Assembly: GCF_009910675.1 (NCBI RefSeq)
Contig: NZ_RSEJ01000005.1
Coordinates: forward strand, 157,264-221,263
DNA: 64,000 nucleotides
Source of the DNA: Photobacterium alginatilyticum
GTDB lineage: Bacteria > Pseudomonadota > Gammaproteobacteria > Enterobacterales > Vibrionaceae
Direction of reading: 5' to 3'
The notes under the pieces are model-generated. The model made no database searches, was not told the DNA's origin, and was given only the letters and a program-made list of their open reading frames with translations. A program made the translations under genes and the position numbers. This document shows, piece after piece, positions 18,567-28,103 of the stretch. Position 1 is the stretch's first letter; every line of letters begins with the position of its first letter.

Positions 18567-19787
18567 ATGAAACGTTCAATTATTCTTGTACTTGATTCTT
18601 TCGGTGTCGGCGCAACAGAAGATGCTGTTGATTTCGGCGATGTAGGTTCGAACACCCTGGGTCATATTGCAGCGCAGTGTGCCCGTGGCGAGGCTGACAA
18701 CGGCGACCGTAGCGGTCCGCTTAACCTGCCTAACCTGAACAAGCTGGGTCTGGGTAAGGCGTGTGAAGAGTCATCAGGTACTTTCCCTGAAGGTCTTGAC
18801 GCGGCTGCTGAAATCACCGGCGCGTATGGTCATGCTAAAGAGCTGTCTTCAGGCAAGGATACGCCGTCAGGTCACTGGGAAATTGCCGGTGTACCTGTAC
18901 TGTTTGACTGGGGTTACTTCACTGATCACTCAAACAGCTTCCCGAAAGAGCTGACTGATCGCATTCTTGAGCGTGCCGGCCTGCCAGGTTTCCTGGGTAA
19001 CTGCCACGCATCAGGTACTCAGGTTCTTGATGACTTGGGTGAAGAGCACATGAAGACAGGCATGCCTATCTTCTATACCTCTGCTGACTCTGTATTCCAG
19101 ATTGCCTGTCACGAAGAGACATTCGGCCTGGATAACCTGATGGAGCTTTGCCAGATTGCTCGTGAAGAGCTGGAAGAGTACAACATCGGCCGAGTGATCG
19201 CGCGTCCGTTCATCGGTGCCGGCAAAGGCCAGTTTGAGCGTACGGGTAACCGTCGTGATCTGTCTGTCGAGCCACCAGCAGCCACTGTACTGCAGAAACT
19301 GGTTGACGAGAAAGGCGGTGACGTTGTTTCTATCGGTAAGATCTCTGACATCTATGCCGGCTGCGGTATTACCCAGAAAGTGAAGGCGACCGGTATCCCG
19401 GCTCTGTTCGAGGCAACCCTTGAGCAGATCAAGAAAGCGGGTGACAACACTATCGTATTCACCAACTTCGTTGACTTTGATTCAGCTTACGGCCACCGTC
19501 GTGACGTTGCTGGCTACGCGGCTGCACTGGAATACTTCGATAAGCGCCTGCCTGAGATCATTGAGCTGCTTCAGGAAGACGATGTATTGATCCTGACTGC
19601 CGACCACGGCTGTGATCCAACATGGGAAGGTACTGACCACACCCGTGAGCACATCCCTGTTCTTGTAACAGGTCCTAAAGTGAAAGCAGGTTCACTGGGT
19701 CGCCGCGAGACATTTGCCGATATCGGCCAGACCCTGGCTGAGTACTTCGGTACGTCGGACATGGAATACGGTAAGTCGTTCCTGTAA
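18567..19787 (+). CDS. deoB: Phosphopentomutase
   Basis: Interconverts (deoxy)ribose-1-phosphate and -5-phosphate, linking DeoA/DeoD to DeoC. 406 residues (407 in E. coli). Alkaline-phosphatase superfamily metal sites: [12 protein letters not shown] with the N-terminal Asp, and the C-terminal [18 protein letters not shown]. Start ATG 18567 follows TGGAG at 4-9 nt, 10 bp after the deoA stop; longer in-frame readings run through deoA and are rejected. Confidence 0.97.
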   Translation: MKRSIILVLDSFGVGATEDAVDFGDVGSNTLGHIAAQCARGEADNGDRSGPLNLPNLNKLGLGKACEESSGTFPEGLDAAAEITGAYGHAKELSSGKDTPSGHWEIAGVPVLFDWGYFTDHSNSFPKELTDRILERAGLPGFLGNCHASGTQVLDDLGEEHMKTGMPIFYTSADSVFQIACHEETFGLDNLMELCQIAREELEEYNIGRVIARPFIGAGKGQFERTGNRRDLSVEPPAATVLQKLVDEKGGDVVSIGKISDIYAGCGITQKVKATGIPALFEATLEQIKKAGDNTIVFTNFVDFDSAYGHRRDVAGYAAALEYFDKRLPEIIELLQEDDVLILTADHGCDPTWEGTDHTREHIPVLVTGPKVKAGSLGRRETFADIGQTLAEYFGTSDMEYGKSFL

Positions 19788-19808
19788 CGCATATAACATA
19801 TCCCTGCC

Positions 19809-19845
19809 GCTGTTTCGTTCTATAGTTGTTATAGTTCGAAACAGC
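19809..19845. repeat. 37-bp near-perfect palindrome between deoB and deoD
   Basis: Outer arms GCTGTTTCG/CGAAACAGC and inner arms CTATA/TATAG, separated by a 2-base internal mismatch (TT opposite TT) and a short loop. There is no T run, so it is not a normal terminator. It lies 21 bp after deoB and 64 bp before deoD. Confidence 0.8.
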
Positions 19846-19909
19846 AACCTAATACTAATGACAGCCGTTGGTTAGAATCGGGCCGACGGAGAAATGGAAG
19901 GAAATTTCG

Positions 19910-20629
19910 ATGGCTACTCCACATATTAATGCAGAAATGGGTGATTTCGCAGACGTAGTTCTGATGCCGGGTGATCCGCTACGTGCCAAGTACATTGCTG
20001 AAACGTTCCTGGACGATGCAAAAGAAGTGTGTAACGTTCGTAACATGTTCGGCTACACAGGTACGTACAAAGGCCGTAAGATCTCTGTTATGGGTCACGG
20101 TATGGGTATCCCTTCATGCTCAATCTACGCGACCGAGCTGGTTAAAGACTTCGGCGTGAAGAAAATCATCCGCGTTGGTAGCTGTGGTGCAGTACGTGAC
20201 GATGTAAACCTGCGTGATGTTGTTATCGGTATGGGTGCATCTACTGACTCTAAAGTAAACCGTATCCGTTTCGGCGATCACGATTTCGCAGCACTGGCTG
20301 ATTACGGTATGGTGCAAAACGCAGTAGAAGCGGCAAAAGCGAAGGGTATCGACGTTAAAGTAGGTAACATCTTCTCTGCAGACCTGTTCTACAACCCTGA
20401 TTTCGATTTCTTCCAGACGATGAAGAAATACGGCATCGTTGGTGTTGAAATGGAAGCGGCAGGCATCTACGGCCTGGCAGCAGAGTTTGGTGCTAAAGCA
20501 CTGACTATCTGTACGGTTTCAGATCACATCCTACGTGGTGAAGCAACAACATCTGAAGAGCGCCAGCTGACGTTCAACGACATGATGGAAATTGCACTTG
20601 AGTCTGTTCTGCTAGGTGATGCTGAATAA
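19910..20629 (+). CDS. deoD: Purine-nucleoside phosphorylase, DeoD type
   Basis: Hexameric phosphorylase for purine (deoxy)nucleosides; 239 residues, identical in length to E. coli. Family features: [18 protein letters not shown] near the N-terminus, [24 protein letters not shown] and the purine-binding [14 protein letters not shown]. Start ATG 19910 follows GGAAATTTCG and matches the family. The 122-bp gap after deoB holds a 37-bp palindrome. Confidence 0.97.
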   Translation: MATPHINAEMGDFADVVLMPGDPLRAKYIAETFLDDAKEVCNVRNMFGYTGTYKGRKISVMGHGMGIPSCSIYATELVKDFGVKKIIRVGSCGAVRDDVNLRDVVIGMGASTDSKVNRIRFGDHDFAALADYGMVQNAVEAAKAKGIDVKVGNIFSADLFYNPDFDFFQTMKKYGIVGVEMEAAGIYGLAAEFGAKALTICTVSDHILRGEATTSEERQLTFNDMMEIALESVLLGDAE

Positions 20630-20651
20630 GCACGTTTGATAGGATATGTAA

Positions 20652-20678
20652 AAAAGACGGCCAAGGCCGTCTTTTTTT
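20652..20678 (+). terminator. Rho-independent terminator after deoD
   Basis: Arms AAAGACGGCC/GGCCGTCTTT with a two-base loop and a T run. Confidence 0.93.
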
Positions 20679-20737
20679 ATACGCGAACATCGGTGATGAG
20701 CTTCTAGATACGAGTGACTCGCCACTCGTACCTGTTG

Positions 20738-21352
20738 TTAATCTTTGGCATTTGACGTTAGCAGGAACGGGAAGTGCCAGATATCTTTGCGGCGGCCGAA
20801 GGTGAAGGCCAGCAAGAAGCCGATGAACAAGGCGGCCAATATCAGTCCCCGAATAATATTGGTCATGTATTCAACCTGACTGGCGGCATCTTCCAATAGC
20901 TTGCCGTGCTCTAAGGTAATACGGACAAAGCCAATCACCTGCTTGTCGGCCATCACCGGCTCGACAATTTGCTGGCGGCCAAAGCTGGCAACAGACAGCG
21001 GGGTCGAAATCCCCGTAACCTGCTCCAACGGCATCGCCTCTTCTGTTTTGGCGATAGCGATACCCTCCAGATCGTAGATGCTGGCATCAAGAATGAGTGG
21101 CTCCTCGGAGAGCTGCTGAACCAGCGCCTGAAGCTTGTCCTGATTGTTATCAAGAATATCTTTGGCTGCCGTCCCGGCGGCTTGCCGAACGATAATGCGT
21201 GACAGAGACTGGGTCTGCTCGCTGAGCGCCCGGTAGCTGCGGAGATTTAAGTCCGAGCCATATTCCAGCATGGTAACCAAGCCGCCCAGGCAGGCTATCA
21301 ATACCAGAAGTTGCCATGTTCGCTGTAGTCGCGTTTTTTTCAGTATCATCAT
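20738..21352 (-). CDS. smp: Smp/YtjB membrane protein
   Basis: Inner-membrane protein of the Smp (SMP_2) family, function not established. 204 residues: a cytoplasmic basic start (LKKTRLQRTW), TM1 at about 13-31, a periplasmic PAS-like domain (about 40-165) and TM2 at about 168-188. It is divergent from serB, exactly as ytjB is in E. coli. Two consecutive ATG codons are possible starts; no clear ribosome-binding site precedes either. Confidence 0.9.
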   Translation of the reverse strand: MMILKKTRLQRTWQLLVLIACLGGLVTMLEYGSDLNLRSYRALSEQTQSLSRIIVRQAAGTAAKDILDNNQDKLQALVQQLSEEPLILDASIYDLEGIAIAKTEEAMPLEQVTGISTPLSVASFGRQQIVEPVMADKQVIGFVRITLEHGKLLEDAASQVEYMTNIIRGLILAALFIGFLLAFTFGRRKDIWHFPFLLTSNAKD

Positions 21353-21466
21353 ATCAACATATAGTGGAATCTAAGCCGAAATGCACGAATGCCATATTGG
21401 GGCTTGCCCTAATAAATTGCAATAGGGTACTTTGGTAGCAGTGGATTAATATGACCAAACTTAAAC

Positions 21467-22432
21467 ATGGATGTAGATAGCGTGCTAAAAGTTAAAAAAC
21501 ACACTTCGCTGCAACAGCGCTTCCCCAGCATAAATTCAGCCTCTAACCTGATAAGGCAACAAGCCGGCTTGCTGGTTTACGGGCGGCGAATAACGCCTGA
21601 GCTGCTGGCGGACATTGCGGCATATGTCGGTGATGAGCTGGATGTGGTCGCCGCATGGAAGGTGGGATCGTATGATGCATTGCTGATCCGGGATGAGCTG
21701 TCGGCCTTGCTGGAACAGGCATTGATTAAGTATCAGCTCGATTATGTCTCTAGTAGCGAGCTGCCTGACCTGTCCGAACCCGGCCTTGTGGTGATGGATA
21801 TGGACTCGACGGCCATTGAGATCGAATGTATCGATGAAATTGCCGTGCTGGCCGGGGTCGGGGAGCAAGTCGCCGAGGTGACAGAGCGGGCAATGCAGGG
21901 CGAGCTTGATTTTGAACAAAGCTTGCGTCAGCGGGTGGCAACACTGGCGGGTGCTGATGAATCGATTTTGGAATCAGTGCGCTCGACACTGCCGATGATG
22001 CCGGAGCTGCGCGAGCTGGTGGCAACCCTCCATCACTATGGCTGGAAAGTCGCCATTGCCTCGGGTGGGTTTACCTATTTTTCGGACTACCTCAAAGACG
22101 AATTACAGCTGGTCCATGCCCAGTCGAATACGCTGGACATTGTCGATGGCAAGCTGACCGGCAAGGTGCTTGGCGATGTGGTTGATGCCCAGGTCAAGGC
22201 CGATATTTTGCGCGAGCTGGCTGATCAGCACGAGATTGCCCTGCACAATACCGTTGCCGTCGGTGACGGTGCCAATGATCTTCTGATGCTCAAGGCTGCA
22301 GGGTTGGGCGTTGCCTACCACGCCAAGCCGAAAGTCGAGGCAGAAGCCCCCGCGGTGATCCGCCATGCGGACCTAGGGGGAGTGATGTGTATTCTGTCTG
22401 CCTCACTGATGCCACAGGGGATCAGTTGGTAG
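21467..22432 (+). CDS. serB: Phosphoserine phosphatase
   Basis: Last step of serine biosynthesis. HAD-superfamily phosphatase of 321 residues (322 in E. coli). HAD motif I is MDMDSTAIEIECIDE, motif II is ASGGFTYFSDYL, and motif III/IV is VGDGANDLLMLKAAGLGVAYHAKP. The N-terminal ~100 residues form the ACT-like domain of long SerB proteins. Divergent from smp; the following gene converges. Confidence 0.97.
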   Translation: MDVDSVLKVKKHTSLQQRFPSINSASNLIRQQAGLLVYGRRITPELLADIAAYVGDELDVVAAWKVGSYDALLIRDELSALLEQALIKYQLDYVSSSELPDLSEPGLVVMDMDSTAIEIECIDEIAVLAGVGEQVAEVTERAMQGELDFEQSLRQRVATLAGADESILESVRSTLPMMPELRELVATLHHYGWKVAIASGGFTYFSDYLKDELQLVHAQSNTLDIVDGKLTGKVLGDVVDAQVKADILRELADQHEIALHNTVAVGDGANDLLMLKAAGLGVAYHAKPKVEAEAPAVIRHADLGGVMCILSASLMPQGISW

Positions 22433-22511
22433 ACGGAAGGTACTCGTTTTTAGAGGCGAGTTTCTAGGAAGAGCTTAATTTCTTAGGTTGTTATTACATA
22501 GCCTTGGGCTA

Positions 22512-22548
22512 AAAAGAAAGCGAGAGGCGTACACCTCTCGCTTTCTTA
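22512..22548. terminator. Bidirectional terminator between serB and the PilZ gene
   Basis: Perfect 14-15 bp arms (AAAGAAAGCGAGAGG with CCTCTCGCTTTCTT) around a six-base loop; T-rich on the plus side. Confidence 0.85.
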
Positions 22549-22559
22549 TTGTATCTTCT

Positions 22560-22590
22560 ACCTAGTACCTAGTACCTAGTACCTAGTACC
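22560..22590. repeat. Heptanucleotide tandem repeat (ACCTAGT)4.4
   Basis: Four exact copies of ACCTAGT plus ACC, directly abutting the stop codon of the PilZ gene (22592-22594). It is a candidate variable-number repeat in a non-coding position. Confidence 0.95.
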
Positions 22591-22591
22591 T

Positions 22592-24943
22592 CTAACCGAT
22601 TTCCAGCCTGATCTGCACTTCATCGGTAATATCATAAATCTCGCCACAGCCGATGAGCGAGTTGAATTCCACTTCCAGTGCCCGGGCACGGTGCAGGGCC
22701 ATTCGGGCCAGTTCACCGAGTTCGATACCGGTCAGGGCTGTCATCGGATTCAGCACCGGCACGGCCGTTACCCGCAGTGCCATGAATTCCCCTTTCGCCT
22801 TGGCGCCCTTGATGAAATTGATCCGTTCGTCAATGGTGCCAAATTCTTCGGTGAGTTTGCTGTCCAGGCGGGTGATGGTATTGCCCTTTCTCTCAATCCA
22901 TAGATAGAGTTCGTGAACATAGGGTTTGCGGATCTCGACCGGGCGCATGGTCTCGGCCAGCATTCGCTTGAGGCGGTTTTTGAAAATAGGCTCAAGCGAA
23001 TAATCCTGCCCGCCGGCGACCTGGTTGAACAGCTTCGGCAGTGGCGGTATCGGGAAGTTGCAGCCGATGGCCTTGACCTTGATCTTGTGGTCGAGCTTTT
23101 CCGTAAAGTATGGAATGCAGTTGAGGCGGGTTAGCAGCATCTGGTGCATCGCCAATAGCAGCTCGCCGGTCGGGAGGATCTCTTCCAGCAGCTTGAACTT
23201 GCTTTCGTTGTGCTGGATCAGGCGGCGCAGAAACTGCTCTCCCTTCAATGCGCAGTCACCACTGCCAGTGGTGAGTTGGATGTTGCTAAAGTCGGGGCTT
23301 ACCCTGACCACCTTATACGGCATATGGCTCAGCGGCGCATTTTTGTCGAGCTTGAGCAGATCGACAAACTTGATGGTGACCTCATCGCCGCGCTTGATAG
23401 GGAGCGGCTGGCTGAGATCGAGGTTCAGGCCGCGAATCGAGAAATCGAGGGTAATACCGGTAACAGCCGGAAAGTCCGGGTGGTGCAGCTCTATTGGGGT
23501 CTGGAACTTAAACCGCGACTCGCTGCGCTGGGGCTTGGGATCAAAATAGATCGCCTTGGCTGTCGATACCGGGTTCCTGACGTGCCGGAAGGCCTGGAGG
23601 GCTTTGCCCGGCAGCTTGGGCTTGACCGGCAGGCGGTAGTCCTGCTGCGCCTGTTCATTGGTGATATCCTGCAAAATGCCGATGTGGGTCAGCTTGCTCA
23701 GCTGGTCAAACATCTCGGGGGCAATATCCTGCAGTCGTTTCAGGTCTTCTTCACTGATAGGGTGAACGGTCAGGCGGGTCACCTGCCAGCTTTTTCTGGT
23801 TGCTCCGACGTGCCAGAAAAGGTGCCGTTCTTCTATGCTCATTTCCGGCAAGGCGGCCGAGTAGAAAAAGTGCTTACGGTCATGTTCGTGAGCGAAGCTA
23901 TAAATTAAGGTACTGCACTGTTTGAGCCCCGCCTTGCCAAGGCTGGCCATGCGCTCTTTGGAAAGCAGGTGGTTGATGACCGGCTGGTTTCTCTCATCAT
24001 GCCAGCTATCCCAGATGTGCCGGTTATGATCGGTTAGCAGGCAATACTTCAGCTCGTCACCGGCAAAAAACAGCGGCATGCTGGTGGTGTGCTTGAGGTA
24101 GCAGTGTTCATACCCCTTGGTCCGGACCTGAATAACCTTGTCTTCATGGTTTCTGCGGGTACGGCGCTGCAAGACTTGCTGGCTGCGGTCAATCGCCTGT
24201 TTGATGACGGTGTTGTCGCTGGTGATTTTAAGTCGCAGCCACTTGAAGCTGTCATTTTCCTTGTGATCATCAATGCCGAGAATTCGGTATTCGGTACCGA
24301 GGTCAAGCCGGGGATCATTGAACTTCTCGGCCATTTTCGGAAACTTGGCGACAATGGTCTGGCCGAGGTTGTATTTAAATGCCGCCGGTACCTTGAACTT
24401 GGCACCGGAGTAGGACAAATCCGAGGTCACGCCGTGAACCGACTGGTTGAAAGGCAGTGCCAGGTTGACCTGGGTGGTAATTTGAAGACGGTTCTCGCCC
24501 CGGGTCAGATAGTGGCCAAAGCGTATAAGGTTGGCATCAAACTGGGTATCTCGCTGAGGCTGCTCTGCGGTATTGGTATCTTGCTTTTCCTGCTGGTGGA
24601 GGACGCGGAAGTTGTTGCGGGTATTCATCAGGGCTTCGTATAGCCCGATCCGATACTTGCCGCCAAAGACCTTGATCCGCTTGTGGTAGGTATTGATTGC
24701 GACGTCATCGAGCCAGTGTTTGAGGCCGTTTAACTCATAGGGGCGGCATTCCCCCTTGACCCGGCCGCGAAGATCGACAAGCTGATGACACGGGGCCATG
24801 ATCCGGTTTAGCTCCATTTTGATCTGGAGCCGGGCCGGGCCACTGGCCTCTTGGGTCATCATCTGAAAGACGTCCTCAAAATCCTCACTGTCATAGACAG
24901 GGATAAGTTGTTCAATCAATCCTTTATAATCGTCCAGCAACAT
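22592..24943 (-). CDS. plzC: Two-PilZ-domain protein, PlzC-like
   Basis: A 783-residue protein with two PilZ c-di-GMP-binding signatures: RGENR (148-152) with DLSYSG (175-180), and RSESR (473-477) with DFSIRG (500-505). Both have the RxxxR and DxSxxG elements, so both could bind c-di-GMP. No membrane segment is evident. In Vibrio cholerae the two-PilZ protein PlzC sits between serB and radA; position and architecture agree. Start ATG 24943 (MLLDDYKGLIEQ) follows AAAGAG; an in-frame TTG 51 bp upstream is unlikely. The output function is not known to me. Confidence 0.9.
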   Translation of the reverse strand: MLLDDYKGLIEQLIPVYDSEDFEDVFQMMTQEASGPARLQIKMELNRIMAPCHQLVDLRGRVKGECRPYELNGLKHWLDDVAINTYHKRIKVFGGKYRIGLYEALMNTRNNFRVLHQQEKQDTNTAEQPQRDTQFDANLIRFGHYLTRGENRLQITTQVNLALPFNQSVHGVTSDLSYSGAKFKVPAAFKYNLGQTIVAKFPKMAEKFNDPRLDLGTEYRILGIDDHKENDSFKWLRLKITSDNTVIKQAIDRSQQVLQRRTRRNHEDKVIQVRTKGYEHCYLKHTTSMPLFFAGDELKYCLLTDHNRHIWDSWHDERNQPVINHLLSKERMASLGKAGLKQCSTLIYSFAHEHDRKHFFYSAALPEMSIEERHLFWHVGATRKSWQVTRLTVHPISEEDLKRLQDIAPEMFDQLSKLTHIGILQDITNEQAQQDYRLPVKPKLPGKALQAFRHVRNPVSTAKAIYFDPKPQRSESRFKFQTPIELHHPDFPAVTGITLDFSIRGLNLDLSQPLPIKRGDEVTIKFVDLLKLDKNAPLSHMPYKVVRVSPDFSNIQLTTGSGDCALKGEQFLRRLIQHNESKFKLLEEILPTGELLLAMHQMLLTRLNCIPYFTEKLDHKIKVKAIGCNFPIPPLPKLFNQVAGGQDYSLEPIFKNRLKRMLAETMRPVEIRKPYVHELYLWIERKGNTITRLDSKLTEEFGTIDERINFIKGAKAKGEFMALRVTAVPVLNPMTALTGIELGELARMALHRARALEVEFNSLIGCGEIYDITDEVQIRLEIG

Positions 24944-25090
24944 AGCTCTTTCTGATACATTAGTCCTTAGTCTATTATCTGCATTTTGCAGCAAAAGTTT
25001 AGTCTGTCGTTAGTATTTCTTGCTGGATGTACCAGTAAAGTTATTCCTGCAGCAAATAGTGTGCTGACGATCAACGAGTAAAGGGGAAAC

Positions 25091-26479
25091 ATGGCCAAGA
25101 CAAAGCGTGCCTATGTGTGTAGTGATTGCGGTGCGGATTTTCCTCGATGGCAGGGGCAGTGTAGTGCCTGTGCCGCCTGGAATACCATTACAGAATTTAC
25201 CGTTCCGAAGACCCGCTCGGCAATCGGGACCGGGGCGCAGGCCGCCACAAGCAGTTATGCCGGGGCTGCAACAAAAATTCAGAAGCTCTCTGAAGTCGAG
25301 AGCAAAGATCTTCCCCGTTTCAGCTCCGGGATCTCCGAGCTGGACCGCGTGCTGGGAAGCGGTATCGTACCGGGCTCAGTTCTTTTGCTGTGCGGCGATC
25401 CCGGTGCGGGTAAGTCGACCCTGCTGCTGCAGAGCATCGGCGCTGTAGCGGCAGACAAATCTGCCCTGTATGTGTCGGGCGAAGAATCGATTCATCAGAT
25501 CTCGCAGCGTGCCAAGCGGTTGGGGACTCAGAATATCGATAAGATCAGCGTGGTTGCGGAGACCTCCGTTGAGCAGGTGTTGAATCATGTGACCCAGCAA
25601 AAAGCGGAGTTCGTGATTATTGACTCGATCCAGACCATGACGGTTGCCCATAACGAATCGGCAGCGGGCAGTCCGAGTCAGGTGAAAGAGTCGGCGGCAG
25701 CACTAACCCGCTTTGCCAAGACGGAGGGGGTGACCTTCGTTATTGTTGGTCATATCAACAAAGATTCCAATGTTGCCGGTCCGATGCAGCTGATCCATAT
25801 TGTGGATGGTCTGTTTGCACTGTCATCAACATCGGATGAGAAGTTCCGGGTGTTACGGACCTCGAAAAACCGTTTTGGTGCCGATTCCGAGTCATGCTTT
25901 TTTGCGATGACGGAAACCGGTATGAAGCAGGTTAAAAATCCATCGGCGATTTTCCTGAGCCGTTCCGACAAGAACCACGCCGGTTCGGTGTGTACCACGC
26001 TATGGGAAGGAACGCGCCCTTTGCTGGTGGAAGTACAGGCGCTGTGTAATAACTCGGTGACGGAGAATCCGCGCCGCCTGACGGTCGGTTATGACTCCAA
26101 CCGTCTGGCGATGTCGATAGCGGTTCTTGCGCGCCATGGCGGGGTGATGCTCTCGGACATGGATATTTTCGTTAACTGTGTCGGCGGGATCAAGATCGAG
26201 GAAACCTCGGCGGACTTGGCCGTATTGCTGGCGATTTTCTCCAGTTTCAAGAATGCCCCGATTCCGCAGGATGTGCTGGTGTTCGGCGAAATTGGCCTCA
26301 ATGCCGATATTCGTCCGGCAGCCAATGGCCTTGAGCGGATCCGCGAGGCGGCCAAGCAGGGCTTTACCCGTGCTATCGTGCCAAAGGCCAATGCCAGCCG
26401 GAAGGTCAACGGGATCGAAATCATTGCGGTGGAGGATCTGCAGGAGGCACTGACGGCGTTTGAGCGCGTTGCCATGTAG
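25091..26479 (+). CDS. radA: DNA repair protein RadA
   Basis: RecA-like branch-migration helicase, 462 residues (460 in E. coli). Four-Cys zinc finger C10-C13-C24-C27, Walker A GDPGAGKST, the RadA-specific KNRFG motif (in SKNRFGAD), and a C-terminal Lon-like domain (MDIFVNCVGGIKIEETSADL, then GEIGLNADIRP). The start follows AAAGGGG. The serB-radA neighbourhood is conserved. Confidence 0.97.
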   Translation: MAKTKRAYVCSDCGADFPRWQGQCSACAAWNTITEFTVPKTRSAIGTGAQAATSSYAGAATKIQKLSEVESKDLPRFSSGISELDRVLGSGIVPGSVLLLCGDPGAGKSTLLLQSIGAVAADKSALYVSGEESIHQISQRAKRLGTQNIDKISVVAETSVEQVLNHVTQQKAEFVIIDSIQTMTVAHNESAAGSPSQVKESAAALTRFAKTEGVTFVIVGHINKDSNVAGPMQLIHIVDGLFALSSTSDEKFRVLRTSKNRFGADSESCFFAMTETGMKQVKNPSAIFLSRSDKNHAGSVCTTLWEGTRPLLVEVQALCNNSVTENPRRLTVGYDSNRLAMSIAVLARHGGVMLSDMDIFVNCVGGIKIEETSADLAVLLAIFSSFKNAPIPQDVLVFGEIGLNADIRPAANGLERIREAAKQGFTRAIVPKANASRKVNGIEIIAVEDLQEALTAFERVAM

Positions 26480-26486
26480 CTGATAT

Positions 26487-26516
26487 AAAACGAGAGCCAA
26501 ACTGGCTCTCGTTTTT
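26487..26516. terminator. Bidirectional terminator after radA
   Basis: Arms CGAGAGCCA/TGGCTCTCG with flanking AAAA and TTTT, between convergent radA and the M23 gene. Confidence 0.92.
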
Positions 26517-26539
26517 GTACTGGTTAAATCTGCTCGGTA

Positions 26540-27535
26540 CTACAGCTTGCGCTGCTCACCGGAAGCCAACGCCTGATTGCTCGCCGTTTCAATCGGGGTA
26601 AGGGGCTCTGGGGCATGGGTGAGCTGGACTTGCATCGAGACCACATTGTTAATCATCTCCAGCAATGAGGCCCACTGCACGGTTTTTTCTTTTTCAAACA
26701 AAGATTTGAAGTTTTCCGGTGTCCACTCGACAAACGGGCGCGGGTTCAGGGCGCGGCCGAGGAAACGGATCTCGTAGTGCAGGTGCGGTCCGGTCGACAG
26801 CCCCGTATTTCCCGACCAGCCAATCAAATCCCCCTTGCGAACAAACTTGCCGCGTTTGACATTGAATTTGCTCATGTGGGAATAGGTGGTGGCAAATCCC
26901 AGTGAGTGGTTGAGTTTCAAAAAGTTTCCCGATCCCTTGTTACTCGGGCGGGTGACCTCGATAACGCCATCGGCCGGTGCATAAATAGGTGTGCCGGTAT
27001 TGGCGGCAAAGTCGAGCCCGCGGTGGCGCTTGCGTTTTCCGGTTACCGGGTGGATACGGGTACCAAAACCGGATGACATTCTGATCCCCGGTGTCGGGCT
27101 GCCGTTTGGCAGCAGCCTGAAGAGCGTTCCCCTGACTGCCGAGCTGATGGCGGCACTGTCGACGCGCTGCTCCAGCGGCAGTGCATCGCCGTCACCGGTC
27201 TGCAGCCCGAGGATCGTTTCGACGTCATCGATACGTTGGGTCAGCATGCCAAGGGCGGCTTTCTTGGTCGCCAGCTCCTGGGTCAGCGCCTGGTTGGCTG
27301 CATTTTCTTCGGACAGCGAGGTGGTGAGCTGCTCGGTCTGGAGGTTGAGCTCGTTAAGCCTTTGGCTGGAAAGCAGGTTCTGCTGATAGAGCTGATAGAC
27401 ACTGAAGCTGCCAGCCACAATGATGGCCAGGATCAGGCTCATCGTCAGGGCCAGGTAGCGCTTCTTGAAGCGATTGATCAAGTAATGAGAGGTGCCTCGG
27501 TGATCGGAGACCGAGATACAGATATTTTCCGACAT
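26540..27535 (-). CDS. Membrane-anchored M23 (LytM) peptidase
   Basis: Predicted murein endopeptidase of 331 residues. A short cytoplasmic N-terminus is followed by a TM helix (about 28-48), a Gln/Leu-rich coiled coil (50-110) and an M23 domain (about 150-270). Zinc ligands are present: H171 and D175 (HRGLD) and H253 in HLHYE, with the catalytic His candidates H220 (YSH) and H251. All are intact, so it should be an active enzyme rather than an EnvC/NlpD-type activator. The C-terminal ~60 residues are unassigned. It is the second gene of a unit with the PilZ protein 12 bp upstream. Confidence 0.92.
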   Translation of the reverse strand: MSENICISVSDHRGTSHYLINRFKKRYLALTMSLILAIIVAGSFSVYQLYQQNLLSSQRLNELNLQTEQLTTSLSEENAANQALTQELATKKAALGMLTQRIDDVETILGLQTGDGDALPLEQRVDSAAISSAVRGTLFRLLPNGSPTPGIRMSSGFGTRIHPVTGKRKRHRGLDFAANTGTPIYAPADGVIEVTRPSNKGSGNFLKLNHSLGFATTYSHMSKFNVKRGKFVRKGDLIGWSGNTGLSTGPHLHYEIRFLGRALNPRPFVEWTPENFKSLFEKEKTVQWASLLEMINNVVSMQVQLTHAPEPLTPIETASNQALASGEQRKL

Positions 27536-27547
27536 GGTGAATGACTA

Positions 27548-27925
27548 CTACTCGTTAAGGTGCTTTTTTAAATCAGCCAGTTGTTCTAGTTCTCGATGTA
27601 ATAGTTCATCCGTGCCGATATTGAGTTCGACTAGGCGCTTGAGGTGGCTGGCGCTTTCGATATCGATATGGAGGATCTGCATGCGCAGATAGTCGCTGTC
27701 GTGATGTACCAGCCGGGTATCCATTTTCAGCTCGATATCACAGTCATGCAGGCAGAAACTGATGCAGTAGTTCTCCTCCGGTCTGGGTGTCCAGTCCGGC
27801 GGGCAAGTTAGCAGAATCCCCTGTAGCGACAGATCACGCACTTCGGCAGACCACTGTTCCTGCGCCTGCTGTAGCTTAGCCGGAGTCCGGTAGAGGATGC
27901 GTATGAAGTGACGTCGTTCAGCCAT
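27548..27925 (-). CDS. Single-domain PilZ protein
   Basis: A 125-residue stand-alone PilZ domain. The c-di-GMP motifs are complete: RHFIR (RxxxR, residues 5-9) and DLSLQG (DxSxxG, about 31-36). The C-terminal 40 residues form a predicted helix (HLKRLVELNIGTDELLHREL). The M23 peptidase follows after 12 bp in the same direction, suggesting functional coupling. No specific partner can be named from sequence. Confidence 0.9.
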   Translation of the reverse strand: MAERRHFIRILYRTPAKLQQAQEQWSAEVRDLSLQGILLTCPPDWTPRPEENYCISFCLHDCDIELKMDTRLVHHDSDYLRMQILHIDIESASHLKRLVELNIGTDELLHRELEQLADLKKHLNE

Positions 27926-28056
27926 AACAATACTTTTTTGATTATTAGTAACTTAAGTGTAATGAGAAATGCGACATTTCTCCAGGAATCGGATCACAAA
28001 AATGTGCTAGTCCGGCAGTGAGATCAATTGAAATGTCTGATCGCAGAGGCTATTTA

Positions 28057-28086
28057 TAAAAAAAGGCTGCATTTTGCAGCCTTTTG
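28057..28086. terminator. Terminator downstream of ettA
   Basis: Stem AAAGGCTGCA/TGCAGCCTTT, A-tract on the left giving a U run on the minus strand, 18 bp after the ettA stop. Confidence 0.9.
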
Positions 28087-28103
28087 ACAAGAAAGGGGGA
28101 CCC

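Noticed and set aside
22560..22590. Short direct repeats as a CRISPR array
   Set aside because: The units are 7 bp with no spacers; the same holds for the 6-bp repeat at 36229-36273.
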